A stretch of DNA of 64,000 bases from positions 3,782,001-3,846,000 of the forward strand of contig NZ_JBCJKP010000001.1 of the NCBI RefSeq assembly GCF_039503195.1. The letters are read 5' to 3'. Of this stretch, positions 42,009 through 50,498 are shown one piece after another. Position numbers and translations under genes: made by a program. Each line of letters starts with the position of its first letter. Within the stretch, counting starts at the first letter, position 1. A model generated the notes under the pieces. It was not told the DNA's origin, searched no databases, and saw only the letters and a list, made by a program, of their open reading frames with translations. This DNA comes from Streptomyces mirabilis (GTDB taxonomy: Bacteria > Actinomycetota > Actinomycetes > Streptomycetales > Streptomycetaceae).

Positions 42009-43979
42009 TCAGTGCGCGTGACCGCCCGAAGCAGGCGCCGGCGCCGCGTTCTTGACCGTCAGCGGCAGCAGCTTCTTGCCCGTCGGGCCGATCTGAATGC
42101 TGGTGTCCATCTGCGGGCAGACGCCGCAGTCGAAGCACGGGGTCCAGCGGCAGTCCTCGACCTCCGTCTCGTCGAGGGCGTCCTGCCAGTCCTCCCAGAG
42201 CCAGTCCTTGTCGAGGCCGGAGTCGAGGTGGTCCCAGGGAAGGACCTCCTCGTAGGTCTTCTCGCGGGTCGTGTACCAGTCGACGTCCACGCCGAAGGCC
42301 GGGAGGGTCTTCTCGGCGCAGGCCATCCAACGGTCGTACGAGAAGTGCTCGCGCCAGCCGTCGAAGCGGCCGCCGTCCTCGTAGACCGCGCGGATGACGG
42401 CGCCGATGCGGCGGTCACCGCGGGAGAGCAGGCCCTCGACGATGCCGGGCTTGCCATCGTGGTAGCGGAAGCCGATGGAACGGCCGTACTTCTTGTCGCC
42501 GCGGATCTTGTCACGGAGCTTCTCCAGGCGGGCGTCCGTCTCCTCGGCGGAGAGCTGGGGCGCCCACTGGAAGGGGGTGTGCGGCTTGGGGACGAAGCCG
42601 CCGATGGACACCGTGCAGCGGATGTCGTTCTGGCCGGAGACCTTGCGGCCCTCGGCGATCACGTTCATCGCCATGTCGGCGATCTGCAGGACGTCCTCGT
42701 CCGTCTCCGTCGGCAGGCCGCACATGAAGTACAGCTTCACCTGCCGCCAGCCGTTGCCGTACGCCGTGGAGACGGTCCGGATGAGGTCCTCCTCCGAGAC
42801 CATCTTGTTGATGACTTTGCGCATGCGCTCGGAGCCGCCCTCCGGCGCGAAGGTCAGACCGGAGCGACGGCCGTTCCTCGTCAGCTCGTTCGCCAGGTCG
42901 ACGTTGAAGGCGTCCACACGGGTCGAGGGGAGGGACAGGCCGATCTTGTCCTCCTCGTAGCGGTCCGCCAGGCCCTTGGCGATGTCACCGATCTCCGAGT
43001 GGTCGGCGGAGGAGAGGGACAGCAGGCCGACCTCCTCGAAGCCCGTCGCCTTCAGGCCCTTCTCCACCATCTCGCCGATGCCCGTGATCGAGCGCTCGCG
43101 CACCGGGCGGGTGATCATGCCCGCCTGGCAGAAGCGGCAGCCGCGCGTACAGCCGCGGAAGATCTCCACCGACATCCGCTCGTGGACCGTCTCGGCCAGC
43201 GGGACCAGCGGCTGCTTGGGGTACGGCCACTCGTCGAGGTCCATGACCGTGTGCTTGGACACACGCCACGGGACACCCGACTTGTTGGGCACGACACGGG
43301 CGATACGGCCGTCGGAGAGGTACTCGACGTCGTAGAACGCCGGGATGTAGACGTTGCCCGTCTTCGCCAGGCGGAAGAGGACCTCCTCGCGGCCGCCCGG
43401 GCGGCCCTCCGCCTTCCAGGCGCGGATGATCTCCGTCATGTCGAGCACGGCCTGCTCGCCGTCACCGATGATCGCCGCGTCGATGAAGTCGGCGATCGGC
43501 TCGGGGTTGAACGCCGCGTGGCCGCCGGCCAGGACGATCGGGTCGTCGAGCGTACGGTCCTTGGACTCCAGCGGGATCCCGGCCAGGTCCAGGGCCGTCA
43601 GCATGTTCGTGTAGCCCAGCTCCGTGGAGAAGGACAGACCGAAGACGTCGAAGGCCTTCACCGGGCGGTGGCTGTCCACCGTGAACTGGGGGACCCGGTG
43701 CTCGCGCATCAGCTCCTCCAGGTCCGGCCAGACGCTGTACGTGCGCTCGGCGAGGACGCCCTCGCGCTCGTTCAGCACCTCGTAAAGGATCATGACGCCC
43801 TGGTTGGGCAGCCCGACCTCGTACGCGTCCGGGTACATCAGCGCCCAGCGGACGTCACAGGCGTCCCAGGCCTTGACCGTGGAGTTGAGCTCGCCGCCGA
43901 CGTACTGGATCGGCTTCTGCACATGCGGGAGCAGAGCTTCGAGCTGTGGAAACACCGATACAGCGGCTTCGGCAGGCAT
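42009..43979 (-). CDS. B12-binding domain radical SAM protein, TIGR03960 family
   Basis: 656 residues from ATG at 43979 (GAAGG eight bases upstream); an ATG at 44024 lacks a ribosome site. N-terminal B12-binding-like domain (WALMYPDAYEVGLPNQGVMI, SFSTELGYTNMLTALD). Radical SAM core EIFRGCTRGCRFCQAGMITR, where Cys-x3-Cys-x2-Cys holds the 4Fe-4S cluster, then SLPSTRVDAFNVDLANEL, LTFAPEGGSERMR and VKLYFMCGLPTETDEDV. A late Cys group (TPCFDCGVCPQMDTS) could bind an extra cluster. Its usual partner, TIGR03936, is 15.7 kb away at 25.5 kb. The reaction is not established; a role in RNA modification has been suggested for related proteins but cannot be shown here. Confidence 0.93.
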   Translation of the reverse strand: MPAEAAVSVFPQLEALLPHVQKPIQYVGGELNSTVKAWDACDVRWALMYPDAYEVGLPNQGVMILYEVLNEREGVLAERTYSVWPDLEELMREHRVPQFTVDSHRPVKAFDVFGLSFSTELGYTNMLTALDLAGIPLESKDRTLDDPIVLAGGHAAFNPEPIADFIDAAIIGDGEQAVLDMTEIIRAWKAEGRPGGREEVLFRLAKTGNVYIPAFYDVEYLSDGRIARVVPNKSGVPWRVSKHTVMDLDEWPYPKQPLVPLAETVHERMSVEIFRGCTRGCRFCQAGMITRPVRERSITGIGEMVEKGLKATGFEEVGLLSLSSADHSEIGDIAKGLADRYEEDKIGLSLPSTRVDAFNVDLANELTRNGRRSGLTFAPEGGSERMRKVINKMVSEEDLIRTVSTAYGNGWRQVKLYFMCGLPTETDEDVLQIADMAMNVIAEGRKVSGQNDIRCTVSIGGFVPKPHTPFQWAPQLSAEETDARLEKLRDKIRGDKKYGRSIGFRYHDGKPGIVEGLLSRGDRRIGAVIRAVYEDGGRFDGWREHFSYDRWMACAEKTLPAFGVDVDWYTTREKTYEEVLPWDHLDSGLDKDWLWEDWQDALDETEVEDCRWTPCFDCGVCPQMDTSIQIGPTGKKLLPLTVKNAAPAPASGGHAH

Positions 43980-44060
43980 CTCGCGAACCTTCGTGAGCTG
44001 GGAGGTACAGACAGGGTTGACCATCCAGCCTAACGCGGCCGTGGCCGGCTCCCGTACGCC

Positions 44061-45707
44061 TCAGACGGCGCCCTTGTCCTCGATCGCCTCCCACTCCCCC
44101 GGCAGCTCCGCCTCCACCGCCGCCGCGCGCTGCTCCGCGCGGCCGTACAGCACCCCGTACGTGAACGCGTTCTCACCCGCCGCGTGCGCCTCCGTCGCCA
44201 GCTCCCGCAGGGCCCCGCGGACCATCACGCTGTCCTGATGGTCGCCCAGCAGCGTCTGCAGGGACTTCATCGACTTGACCAGGTCGGCGGCGGGGTCACC
44301 GAGGGCGGGGGTCGCCGCCTCGGCCGCGTAGCGCGTGCGCTTGGCCTTCTTGCGGGCGTCGTGCATCGCGAGGTCGCGCTCGGAGCCGGGCGGCAGTTCC
44401 AGGGCCTCGCCGACCAGGTCGGCGACCTTCTTGAAGCCCTTCCGTACGGCCTTGGCGATCACCTTCGCAGGTTTCTTCGAGGCCGCTTCCCGCAGGGGCG
44501 GCCCGGCCACCAGGGTGTCCAGCGTCGTCAGCAGGTCCAGGTAGCGCTTGCCGTCCAGTACGGCGATCAGGTGCTGCCGGGAGCCGGAGCGGCGGGCCCC
44601 CGACCAGGTGCTCAGACGGGCCTGGACGGGGCCCGTGACCAGGTCGGACGGGAGGTCGTCGAGCGCCGACGTCAGGTGCTCGGTGAGGACCTCCTGGTCG
44701 CGGTCGACGCCCAGCTCGGCGGCGAGCCACTTCAGCTCGACGCCGATCGGGTCGGTGACGGTGCGGTCGAGGATCTTGCCGTACGAGCGGAAGGTGCTGC
44801 GGAGGCGGCGGGTGGCGACGCGCATCCGGTGCACGGAGTCGGGCACGTCGCGGCGGACGGCGGGGTCGAGCTCGACGATCGCGTCGCGTTGGGCGCGGAC
44901 GAAGGTGAGGATGTGGTCGCCTGCGGTGCGCGGGGTCGAGTCGGGGGGTTCGGGCCTCGCGGCCTTCGTCGTCGCCTTCGACACGTCAGCGACCTTGCCG
45001 GTCGTCCCCGCGTTGTCACCCTTCCCCGGCTCGCCCGCCTTCCCCGCCTTCCCCGTCTTGCCTGCCTTGCCTACCTTCTCCGCCTTCTCCGGCTTGCGGG
45101 GGGCCGTGTCGTCGAGGGCCTTGGCCAGTTTGGACGCGGAGGCGGAGCGTTTGATGCCCGCCTTGCGGAGCTTCTTCTCGACCTTGTCGAGGAACGCCGG
45201 ATCGCCGTCGTCGGCGAGTTCCACCTCGATCTCGGTCCATTCCGCGCTGCCCGCACCGCCGCTGAGGCGCTCCGCGCGGACGCGGTCGACGCTGACCTCG
45301 GCCAGGAGGGTGCCGGAGGCGTCGACGAGGTGGCGGATGTCTCGGACCGACAGGAGACGTACGACGGGGACCAGTTCGGCCTCGCGGATGCGGGAGCGGA
45401 CGAGGGCGGTCAGGTCTTCGGGGACGGTGTCGGAGAGCGGGGCGCGGATTTCGTCGCGGACGCCCTCGGAAACGGGGAGTTTGAGGTGCCAGCCCGCGTC
45501 GTCGCCGCCGGTGCGGCGGCGGAGGGTGAGGGAGGCGGTGGCGAGCCGCTGGTCGGCCGTGTCGTAGTAGGTGGCGTCCAGTTCGGCCACACCCTTGTCG
45601 ATGACGACGGAGACTCCTGGGACGTCGGTCAGGTCCGGGAGTGGCGCGTCGCCCTCGGCCGGGGGACCCTCGTACTTTCGCTCGATTTCGCGCTTGGTGT
45701 CCGCCAT
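44061..45707 (-). CDS. CYTH and CHAD domain-containing protein
   Basis: 548 residues. The CYTH domain begins at once with EIERKYE (ExExK), then AELDATYYDTADQRLATASL, LTLRRRTGGDDAGWHLKLP: a tunnel fold that binds triphosphates or polyphosphate. A Lys/Gly/Ala linker rich in GKAGKxGK repeats (about 205-255) leads to a CHAD domain of His/Arg-rich helices (VHRMRVATRRLRSTFRSYGK, HDARKKAKRTRYAAEAA), which binds polyphosphate granules. Likely a polyphosphate-associated protein in the cytosol. Monocistronic: 505 bp separate it from rodA. Confidence 0.93.
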   Translation of the reverse strand: MADTKREIERKYEGPPAEGDAPLPDLTDVPGVSVVIDKGVAELDATYYDTADQRLATASLTLRRRTGGDDAGWHLKLPVSEGVRDEIRAPLSDTVPEDLTALVRSRIREAELVPVVRLLSVRDIRHLVDASGTLLAEVSVDRVRAERLSGGAGSAEWTEIEVELADDGDPAFLDKVEKKLRKAGIKRSASASKLAKALDDTAPRKPEKAEKVGKAGKTGKAGKAGEPGKGDNAGTTGKVADVSKATTKAARPEPPDSTPRTAGDHILTFVRAQRDAIVELDPAVRRDVPDSVHRMRVATRRLRSTFRSYGKILDRTVTDPIGVELKWLAAELGVDRDQEVLTEHLTSALDDLPSDLVTGPVQARLSTWSGARRSGSRQHLIAVLDGKRYLDLLTTLDTLVAGPPLREAASKKPAKVIAKAVRKGFKKVADLVGEALELPPGSERDLAMHDARKKAKRTRYAAEAATPALGDPAADLVKSMKSLQTLLGDHQDSVMVRGALRELATEAHAAGENAFTYGVLYGRAEQRAAAVEAELPGEWEAIEDKGAV

Positions 45708-46212
45708 GAACTGAATCTAGTGGCTGTCGGGCCGGGACGGCAGTACCAGCCCCTTCCAGGACCTCCGGGAACGACCGGATCTCGCCCCCGCCGCCCCTAC
45801 CCTCCCCCAAGCTCTCGGCTTCGCTCGAGCAGGGGGACCCGCATCATCCCCAGGGGCTCCGCCCCTTCAACACCCGCCGTGGGCTACGCCCCCGAACCCC
45901 CCGCGGGGCTCCGCCCCTGCACCCCATTGGGAGCCGCCGCCCCTTGGACCCCGGCGGGGCTCCGCCCCCGACCCCCACCCTGGCCTGCCGACGCAGGCCG
46001 GGCGGGTGGGATGGGCGGGGTGGGTGGGGTACGGGCTGAACGGCCTCGTCCTCAAACGCCGGACGCGCGAGGTGCGCTGGCGGAGGGGCTGGATCGGACA
46101 CGCCCCTCGAACACCGGCCGCCCATGGCCTTCAGTGGCGCGAGGAACTGCGCGACCAACCCCCACCGGGCCGCACCCGAAGACGCACCCCCTCCCGCCCA
46201 ACCGCCGGAGGC
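45708..46212. repeat. Intergenic repeat zone (ggggctccgcccc palindromes)
   Basis: 505 bp with no gene. Between 45848 and 45985 the palindrome ggggctccgcccc or a near copy occurs about four times, giving alternating G- and C-rich arms that can fold into clustered hairpins. At 46137-46156 a copy of the dispersed element gaggaactgcgcgacc is found. Such palindrome clusters are common in Streptomyces between genes and may act as terminators or arise from mobile palindromic units. Confidence 0.65.
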
Positions 46213-47409
46213 CTACGCCGACATGGGGCGCTGGACTCTGATCGACTGCAACAACCCCACCGCCACCCACACCGCGAACATCGACGAACCGCCGTAGGAG
46301 ACGAAGGGCAGGGGAAGGCCCGCGACCGGCATGATGCCCAGGGTCATGCCGATGTTCTCGAAGGCCTGGAAGGCGAACCAGGCGATGATGCCGGCGGCGA
46401 CGATCGTGCCGTACAGCTCGGTGGTCTCGCGGGCGATGCGGCAGGCCCGCCACAGGACGACGCCCAGCAGGAGCAGGATCAGGCCGGCGCCCACGAAGCC
46501 CAGTTCCTCGCCCGCGACCGTGAAGACGAAGTCCGTCTGCTGTTCCGGGACGAACTGGCCCGTGGTCTGGGAGCCGTGGCCCAGGCCCGTGCCGAAGAGG
46601 CCGCCGGAGCCGATGGCGATACGGGCCTGGTTGGTGTTGTAGCCGACGCCTGCCGGGTCGAGGTCGGGGTTGGCGAAGGCGGCGAAGCGGTTGATCTGGT
46701 ACTCGTCGAGGATCTTGAGCTGCCAGATCGCCACCGCGCCCAGCGCACCGGCGCCGAGCAGACCGAACACCCAGCGGTTGGAGGCGCCGGAGGCGAGCAG
46801 CACGCCGAGCACGATGATGACCGCGACCATGATCGTGCCCAGGTCGGGCATGAGCATCACGATCATCATCGGGACGGCCGCGAGGCCCAGCGCCTGCAGC
46901 ACCGTGCGGTGGTCGGGGTACTGCTTGTCGCCCGCGTCCACCCGGGTGGCCAACAGCATCGCCATGCCCAGGATGATCGTGATCTTGATGAACTCGGCGG
47001 GCTGGAGCGACAGACCGCCCGCGACGAGCCAGTTGCGCTGGCCGTTGATCGTCGCGCCGAGCGGGGTCAGCACCAGCAGGATCATGAAGACCGAGAGGCC
47101 GTACAGGATCGGGACCGCCGTGCGCAGGGTGCGGTGGCCCAGCCAGATCGTGCCGACCATCAGCCCCAAGCCGATGCCGGTGTTCATGAGGTGGCGGATG
47201 AGGAAGTAGTACGGGTCGCCCTGGTTGATCTCGGTGCGGTTGCGGGTCGCCGAGTAGACGAGGGCCGAGCCGATCAGGGAGAGCGCCATGGCCGAGAGCA
47301 GTATCGGCCAGTCGAGGCGGCGGGCCAGGGAGTCACGGGCCAGGAGCCGTGACATCCCGCCGCGGGCGGGGCCGTAGCCGGAGACGGAGAAGTTGTTCGC
47401 TCCGGTCAT
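46213..47409 (-). CDS. rodA: RodA peptidoglycan polymerase (SEDS family)
   Basis: 398 residues, about ten membrane helices. Blocks: LLSAMALSLIGSALVYSATR, NWLVAGGLSLQPAEFIKITI (the QPSE/QPAE loop), LMPDLGTIMVAVIIVLGVLL, QTDFVFTVAGEELGFVGAGL and PFVSYGGSSMFAVWVAVGLL, all hallmarks of RodA/FtsW glycosyltransferases. It polymerises lipid II together with the class B PBP encoded immediately upstream; its ATG overlaps that gene's stop (ATGA). In Streptomyces this RodA belongs to the Mre-dependent spore-wall complex. Confidence 0.95.
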   Translation of the reverse strand: MTGANNFSVSGYGPARGGMSRLLARDSLARRLDWPILLSAMALSLIGSALVYSATRNRTEINQGDPYYFLIRHLMNTGIGLGLMVGTIWLGHRTLRTAVPILYGLSVFMILLVLTPLGATINGQRNWLVAGGLSLQPAEFIKITIILGMAMLLATRVDAGDKQYPDHRTVLQALGLAAVPMMIVMLMPDLGTIMVAVIIVLGVLLASGASNRWVFGLLGAGALGAVAIWQLKILDEYQINRFAAFANPDLDPAGVGYNTNQARIAIGSGGLFGTGLGHGSQTTGQFVPEQQTDFVFTVAGEELGFVGAGLILLLLGVVLWRACRIARETTELYGTIVAAGIIAWFAFQAFENIGMTLGIMPVAGLPLPFVSYGGSSMFAVWVAVGLLQSIRVQRPMSA

Positions 47410-49667
47410 GTCAGGATCCTCGTCCCCCGCCGCTTCTTCGGACGGTCCGTACGCCTTCGGGTGTTCCGGTTACTGGCCGTCGGGGACGGCGTGGTGCCCG
47501 CGGGCAGCTGCTGGTCGGTGGCTCCGGGCGAGGGCGACTCGCTGGCCTGGAGGTCCTTGACGGGGTCCTTGGAGATCTCCGGGGTGTCGATCGAACCGTC
47601 CGTCTGGATCTTCGGGAGGCCCTTCTGGGGGGTGGGGAGGAGGGCCTTCGAGTTGTCGATGGAGCCGTCGGCCTGGACGCCGTACAGCGCGTTGTAGATG
47701 TTGCGCACGGCCTCACCGGAGGCGCCGGAGCCCGTACCGGCCTGGGCGATGGTCATGACGACCGTGTAGTCCTTGGTGTACGTGGCGAACCAGGACGTGG
47801 TCTGCTTGCCGTAGACCTCGGCGGTACCGGTCTTGGCGTGCAGCGCGATCTTGTCCTGCGGCCAGCCGCCGAACTTCCAGGCGGCGGTACCACGGGTGAC
47901 GACGCCTTCCAGGGCCGAGTCCATGCCCTTGAGCGTGGCCTCGCTGATCGGCAGCCTGCCCTTGACCTTGGGCTTGATCTCCTGGACGGTCTTGCCGTCG
48001 GCGCTGACGATCGCCTTGCCGATGGTCGGCGTGTGGATGGTGCCGCCGTTGGCGAGCGCCCCGTAGATCATGGCCTCCTGGATCGGGGTGACGAGGGTGT
48101 CGCCCTGACCGATGGAGTAGTTGATCTCGTCACCCTCGCGCATCTTGTTGCCCTCGAGGCAGTTCTCGTACGCGATCTTCTGGACGTAGTCACCGTCCTT
48201 CTTGCCGGACTTGCACCAGACGTCCTTGTTGGCCTTCCAGTAGTTCTGCTTCCACTGGCGGTCCGGGACGCGGCCGGTGACCTCGTTGGGCAGGTCGACG
48301 CCGGTCTCCTTGCCGAGGCCGAACTGGTGGGCGGCCTTGAAGAAGTAGTCCTTCGGCTCCCCCTTCTTGGGGTTGATGCCGCCGTCCTTCTTCCACTCGT
48401 TGTCCGCGAGGCCGTAGAAGACGGTGTCGCACGAGACCTCGAGGGCCCGGCCGAGCGAGATGGGGCCGAAGTTCTCGCCCTCGAAGTTCTTGAAGACCTG
48501 GCCGCCCACCGAGTACGAGCTGGTGCAGGGGTAGCCGCCGTCCCACTCGTAGCCGGCCTCGACCGCGGCGGCCGTGGAGACCACCTTGAAGGTCGAACCG
48601 GGCGCGGACTGACCCTGTATGGCCCTGTTCAGGAGCGGGTAGTCGGAGTTCTTTCCGGTGAGGGCCTTGTAGTCCTTGGCGGAGATGCCGCCGACCCAGG
48701 CGTTCGGGTCGTACGTCGGGGCGGACGCCATGGAGACGATCCGGCCGGTCTTGGCCTCCATCACCACGACGGCGCCCGAGTCGGCCTTGTAGTTCTCGCC
48801 GGTGATCTTGTCGAACTGCTGGCGGGCGGTCTTCATCGCCGTGTCCAGCTCGTACTCGGCGACCCGCTGGACGCGGGAGTCGATGCTGGTGACGAGGTTG
48901 GAGCCGGACTGGGCCGCGTCGCTCTTGGCCTTGCCGATCACGCGGCCGAGGTTGTCGACCTCGTAACGGGTGACGCCGGCCTTGCCGCGCAACTCCTTGT
49001 CGTACTGGCGCTCGAGGCCGGAGCGGCCGACCTGGTCGGACCGGAGGTAGGGCGAGCTGCTGTCCTTGGCCTGGGTGATCTCGGCGTCCGTGACGGGTGA
49101 GAGATAGCCGAGGACCTGAGCGGTGTTGGCCTTGCCGGGGGCGGCGTAGCGACGTACGGCCTCGGGCTCGGCGCTGATGCCGGGGAAGTCCTCGGAACGC
49201 TCACGGATCTGCAGGGCCTGCTTGGCGGTGGCCTCGTCGGTGATGGGGATGGGCTGGTACGGGGAGCCGTTCCAGCAGGGCTGCGGCGTCTTCGCGTCAC
49301 ACAGCCGGACCTTCTGGATGACGTCCTCGGGCTTCATGTCCAGCACGCCGGCCAGCTTCGTCAGGACCGCCTTGCCGTCGTCCTTCATCTTCATCAGGTC
49401 GGTGCGCGAGGCGGAGACCACGAGCCGGGTCTCGTTGTCGGCGATCGGCACCCCGCGCGCGTCGAGGATCGAGCCGCGTACGGCGGGCTGGACGACCTGC
49501 TGGACGTGGTTGCCGGAGGCTTCCTTGGCGTACTCCTGGCCGTTGCGGATCTGGAGGTACCACAGACGGCCGCCGAGGGTACCGAGGAGGGAGAGCACGA
49601 GGATCTGGATGACGACGAGCCGGATCTGTACCCGTGGGGTCCTGCCGGTCTCGGGAATGTTGGTCAC
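47406..49667 (-). CDS. mrdA: Class B penicillin-binding protein 2
   Basis: 753 residues. One N-terminal membrane helix (VQIRLVVIQILVLSLLGTLG), a pedestal/dimer domain (GSILDARGVPIADNETRLVV), then the transpeptidase: active Ser in QSAPGSTFKVV (SxxK), YSIGQGDTLVTPIQ and the KTG motif in LHAKTGTAEVYGKQTTSW. It cross-links peptidoglycan with RodA. The C-terminal ~60 residues are a Ser/Thr/Pro-rich tail ending in a very basic stretch. Stop overlaps rodA start. A 152-bp gap to mreD contains a 9-bp tandem repeat and may hold a separate promoter. Confidence 0.95.
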   Translation of the reverse strand: MTNIPETGRTPRVQIRLVVIQILVLSLLGTLGGRLWYLQIRNGQEYAKEASGNHVQQVVQPAVRGSILDARGVPIADNETRLVVSASRTDLMKMKDDGKAVLTKLAGVLDMKPEDVIQKVRLCDAKTPQPCWNGSPYQPIPITDEATAKQALQIRERSEDFPGISAEPEAVRRYAAPGKANTAQVLGYLSPVTDAEITQAKDSSSPYLRSDQVGRSGLERQYDKELRGKAGVTRYEVDNLGRVIGKAKSDAAQSGSNLVTSIDSRVQRVAEYELDTAMKTARQQFDKITGENYKADSGAVVVMEAKTGRIVSMASAPTYDPNAWVGGISAKDYKALTGKNSDYPLLNRAIQGQSAPGSTFKVVSTAAAVEAGYEWDGGYPCTSSYSVGGQVFKNFEGENFGPISLGRALEVSCDTVFYGLADNEWKKDGGINPKKGEPKDYFFKAAHQFGLGKETGVDLPNEVTGRVPDRQWKQNYWKANKDVWCKSGKKDGDYVQKIAYENCLEGNKMREGDEINYSIGQGDTLVTPIQEAMIYGALANGGTIHTPTIGKAIVSADGKTVQEIKPKVKGRLPISEATLKGMDSALEGVVTRGTAAWKFGGWPQDKIALHAKTGTAEVYGKQTTSWFATYTKDYTVVMTIAQAGTGSGASGEAVRNIYNALYGVQADGSIDNSKALLPTPQKGLPKIQTDGSIDTPEISKDPVKDLQASESPSPGATDQQLPAGTTPSPTASNRNTRRRTDRPKKRRGTRILT

Positions 49668-49748
49668 TGGTGCTGCCTCCCCCTCTCAGAGTGGGTACGG
49701 GACACGGGCGCGCGAGCCGTGTGCGTACGGGGCGCCACATGCGTACGA

Positions 49749-49766
49749 GTCATACAGGTCATACGA
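49749..49766. repeat. 9-bp tandem repeat upstream of pbp2
   Basis: gtcatacag followed directly by gtcatacga, within an AT-richer segment 80-100 bp upstream of the pbp2 start. Could be a protein-binding half-site pair; no factor is identified. Confidence 0.4.
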
Positions 49767-49819
49767 GTACACGGCGAACCTGGGGGACTTGACCCCGGGG
49801 TCGGTCAACCGACGTGTGC

Positions 49820-50485
49820 TCACAGGCGCTTGACCCCCTTGATGCGCCCCGCGCGGGCGACGCGGGCGCGGGCGGCCTTGACCCGGTGGCCGCGCTGGCT
49901 GCCGATGCGCAGGCCGGTACCGGAGGCCAGCCAGCCCGAGGAGACGTCGGCGGCCTTGGCGCTGTTGGAATCGGCGAGCGGATTGCTCTCGGAGCGCCGG
50001 GCCAGGGCCATCAGCCCCGGGACCACGAACGGCGCGAGCAGCAGGTCGTACAGGGCGGCCGTGAACAGCAGGCTGCCCAGGCCCACATGGCGGGCGGCGG
50101 TGTCACCGACGAGGGCGCCGACACCGGCGTACAGCAGGGTGGAGCCGACCGCGGCGGCGACGACCACGGCCATCGGGCCGGTCGCCGACTTGAGCTGGCC
50201 GTTCTCCGGCTTCGCCAGCCCCGCGAGATAGCCGATGACGCACAGCACGAGGGCGTAGCGCCCGGCGGCGTGGTCGGCGGGCGGGGCGAGGTCGGCGAGC
50301 AGGCCGGCGCCGAAGCCGATGAGGGCGCCGCCGACATGGCCGTAGACCATGGCGAGGGCCAGCACGGTGAGCAGGACGAGGTCCGGGACGGCACCCGGGA
50401 GATGGAGACGGGCGAGGACGCTCACCTGGATCACCAGGGCGACCACCACCAGGGTGGCGGAGAGCAGCATCCGATTGAAACGCAT
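49820..50485 (-). CDS. mreD: Rod shape-determining protein MreD
   Basis: 221 residues with about five to six membrane helices (MLLSATLVVVALVIQVSVLA, DLVLLTVLALAMVYGHVGGA, LIGFGAGLLADLAPPADHAA, FTAALYDLLLAPFVVPGLMA). The AGLLADLAPP loop is typical. AGGAG overlapping the mreC stop serves its ATG. A basic, disordered tail of ~45 residues follows the last helix. MreD connects MreC, RodA and PBP2 in the membrane. Confidence 0.92.
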   Translation of the reverse strand: MRFNRMLLSATLVVVALVIQVSVLARLHLPGAVPDLVLLTVLALAMVYGHVGGALIGFGAGLLADLAPPADHAAGRYALVLCVIGYLAGLAKPENGQLKSATGPMAVVVAAAVGSTLLYAGVGALVGDTAARHVGLGSLLFTAALYDLLLAPFVVPGLMALARRSESNPLADSNSAKAADVSSGWLASGTGLRIGSQRGHRVKAARARVARAGRIKGVKRL

Positions 50486-50498
50486 GGGGATTCAGCTC

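Noticed and set aside
45848..45985. Possible CRISPR array because of repeated palindromes
   Set aside because: Units are 13-base palindromes at irregular short spacing without 28-37-base repeats or unique spacers, and no cas genes are near.
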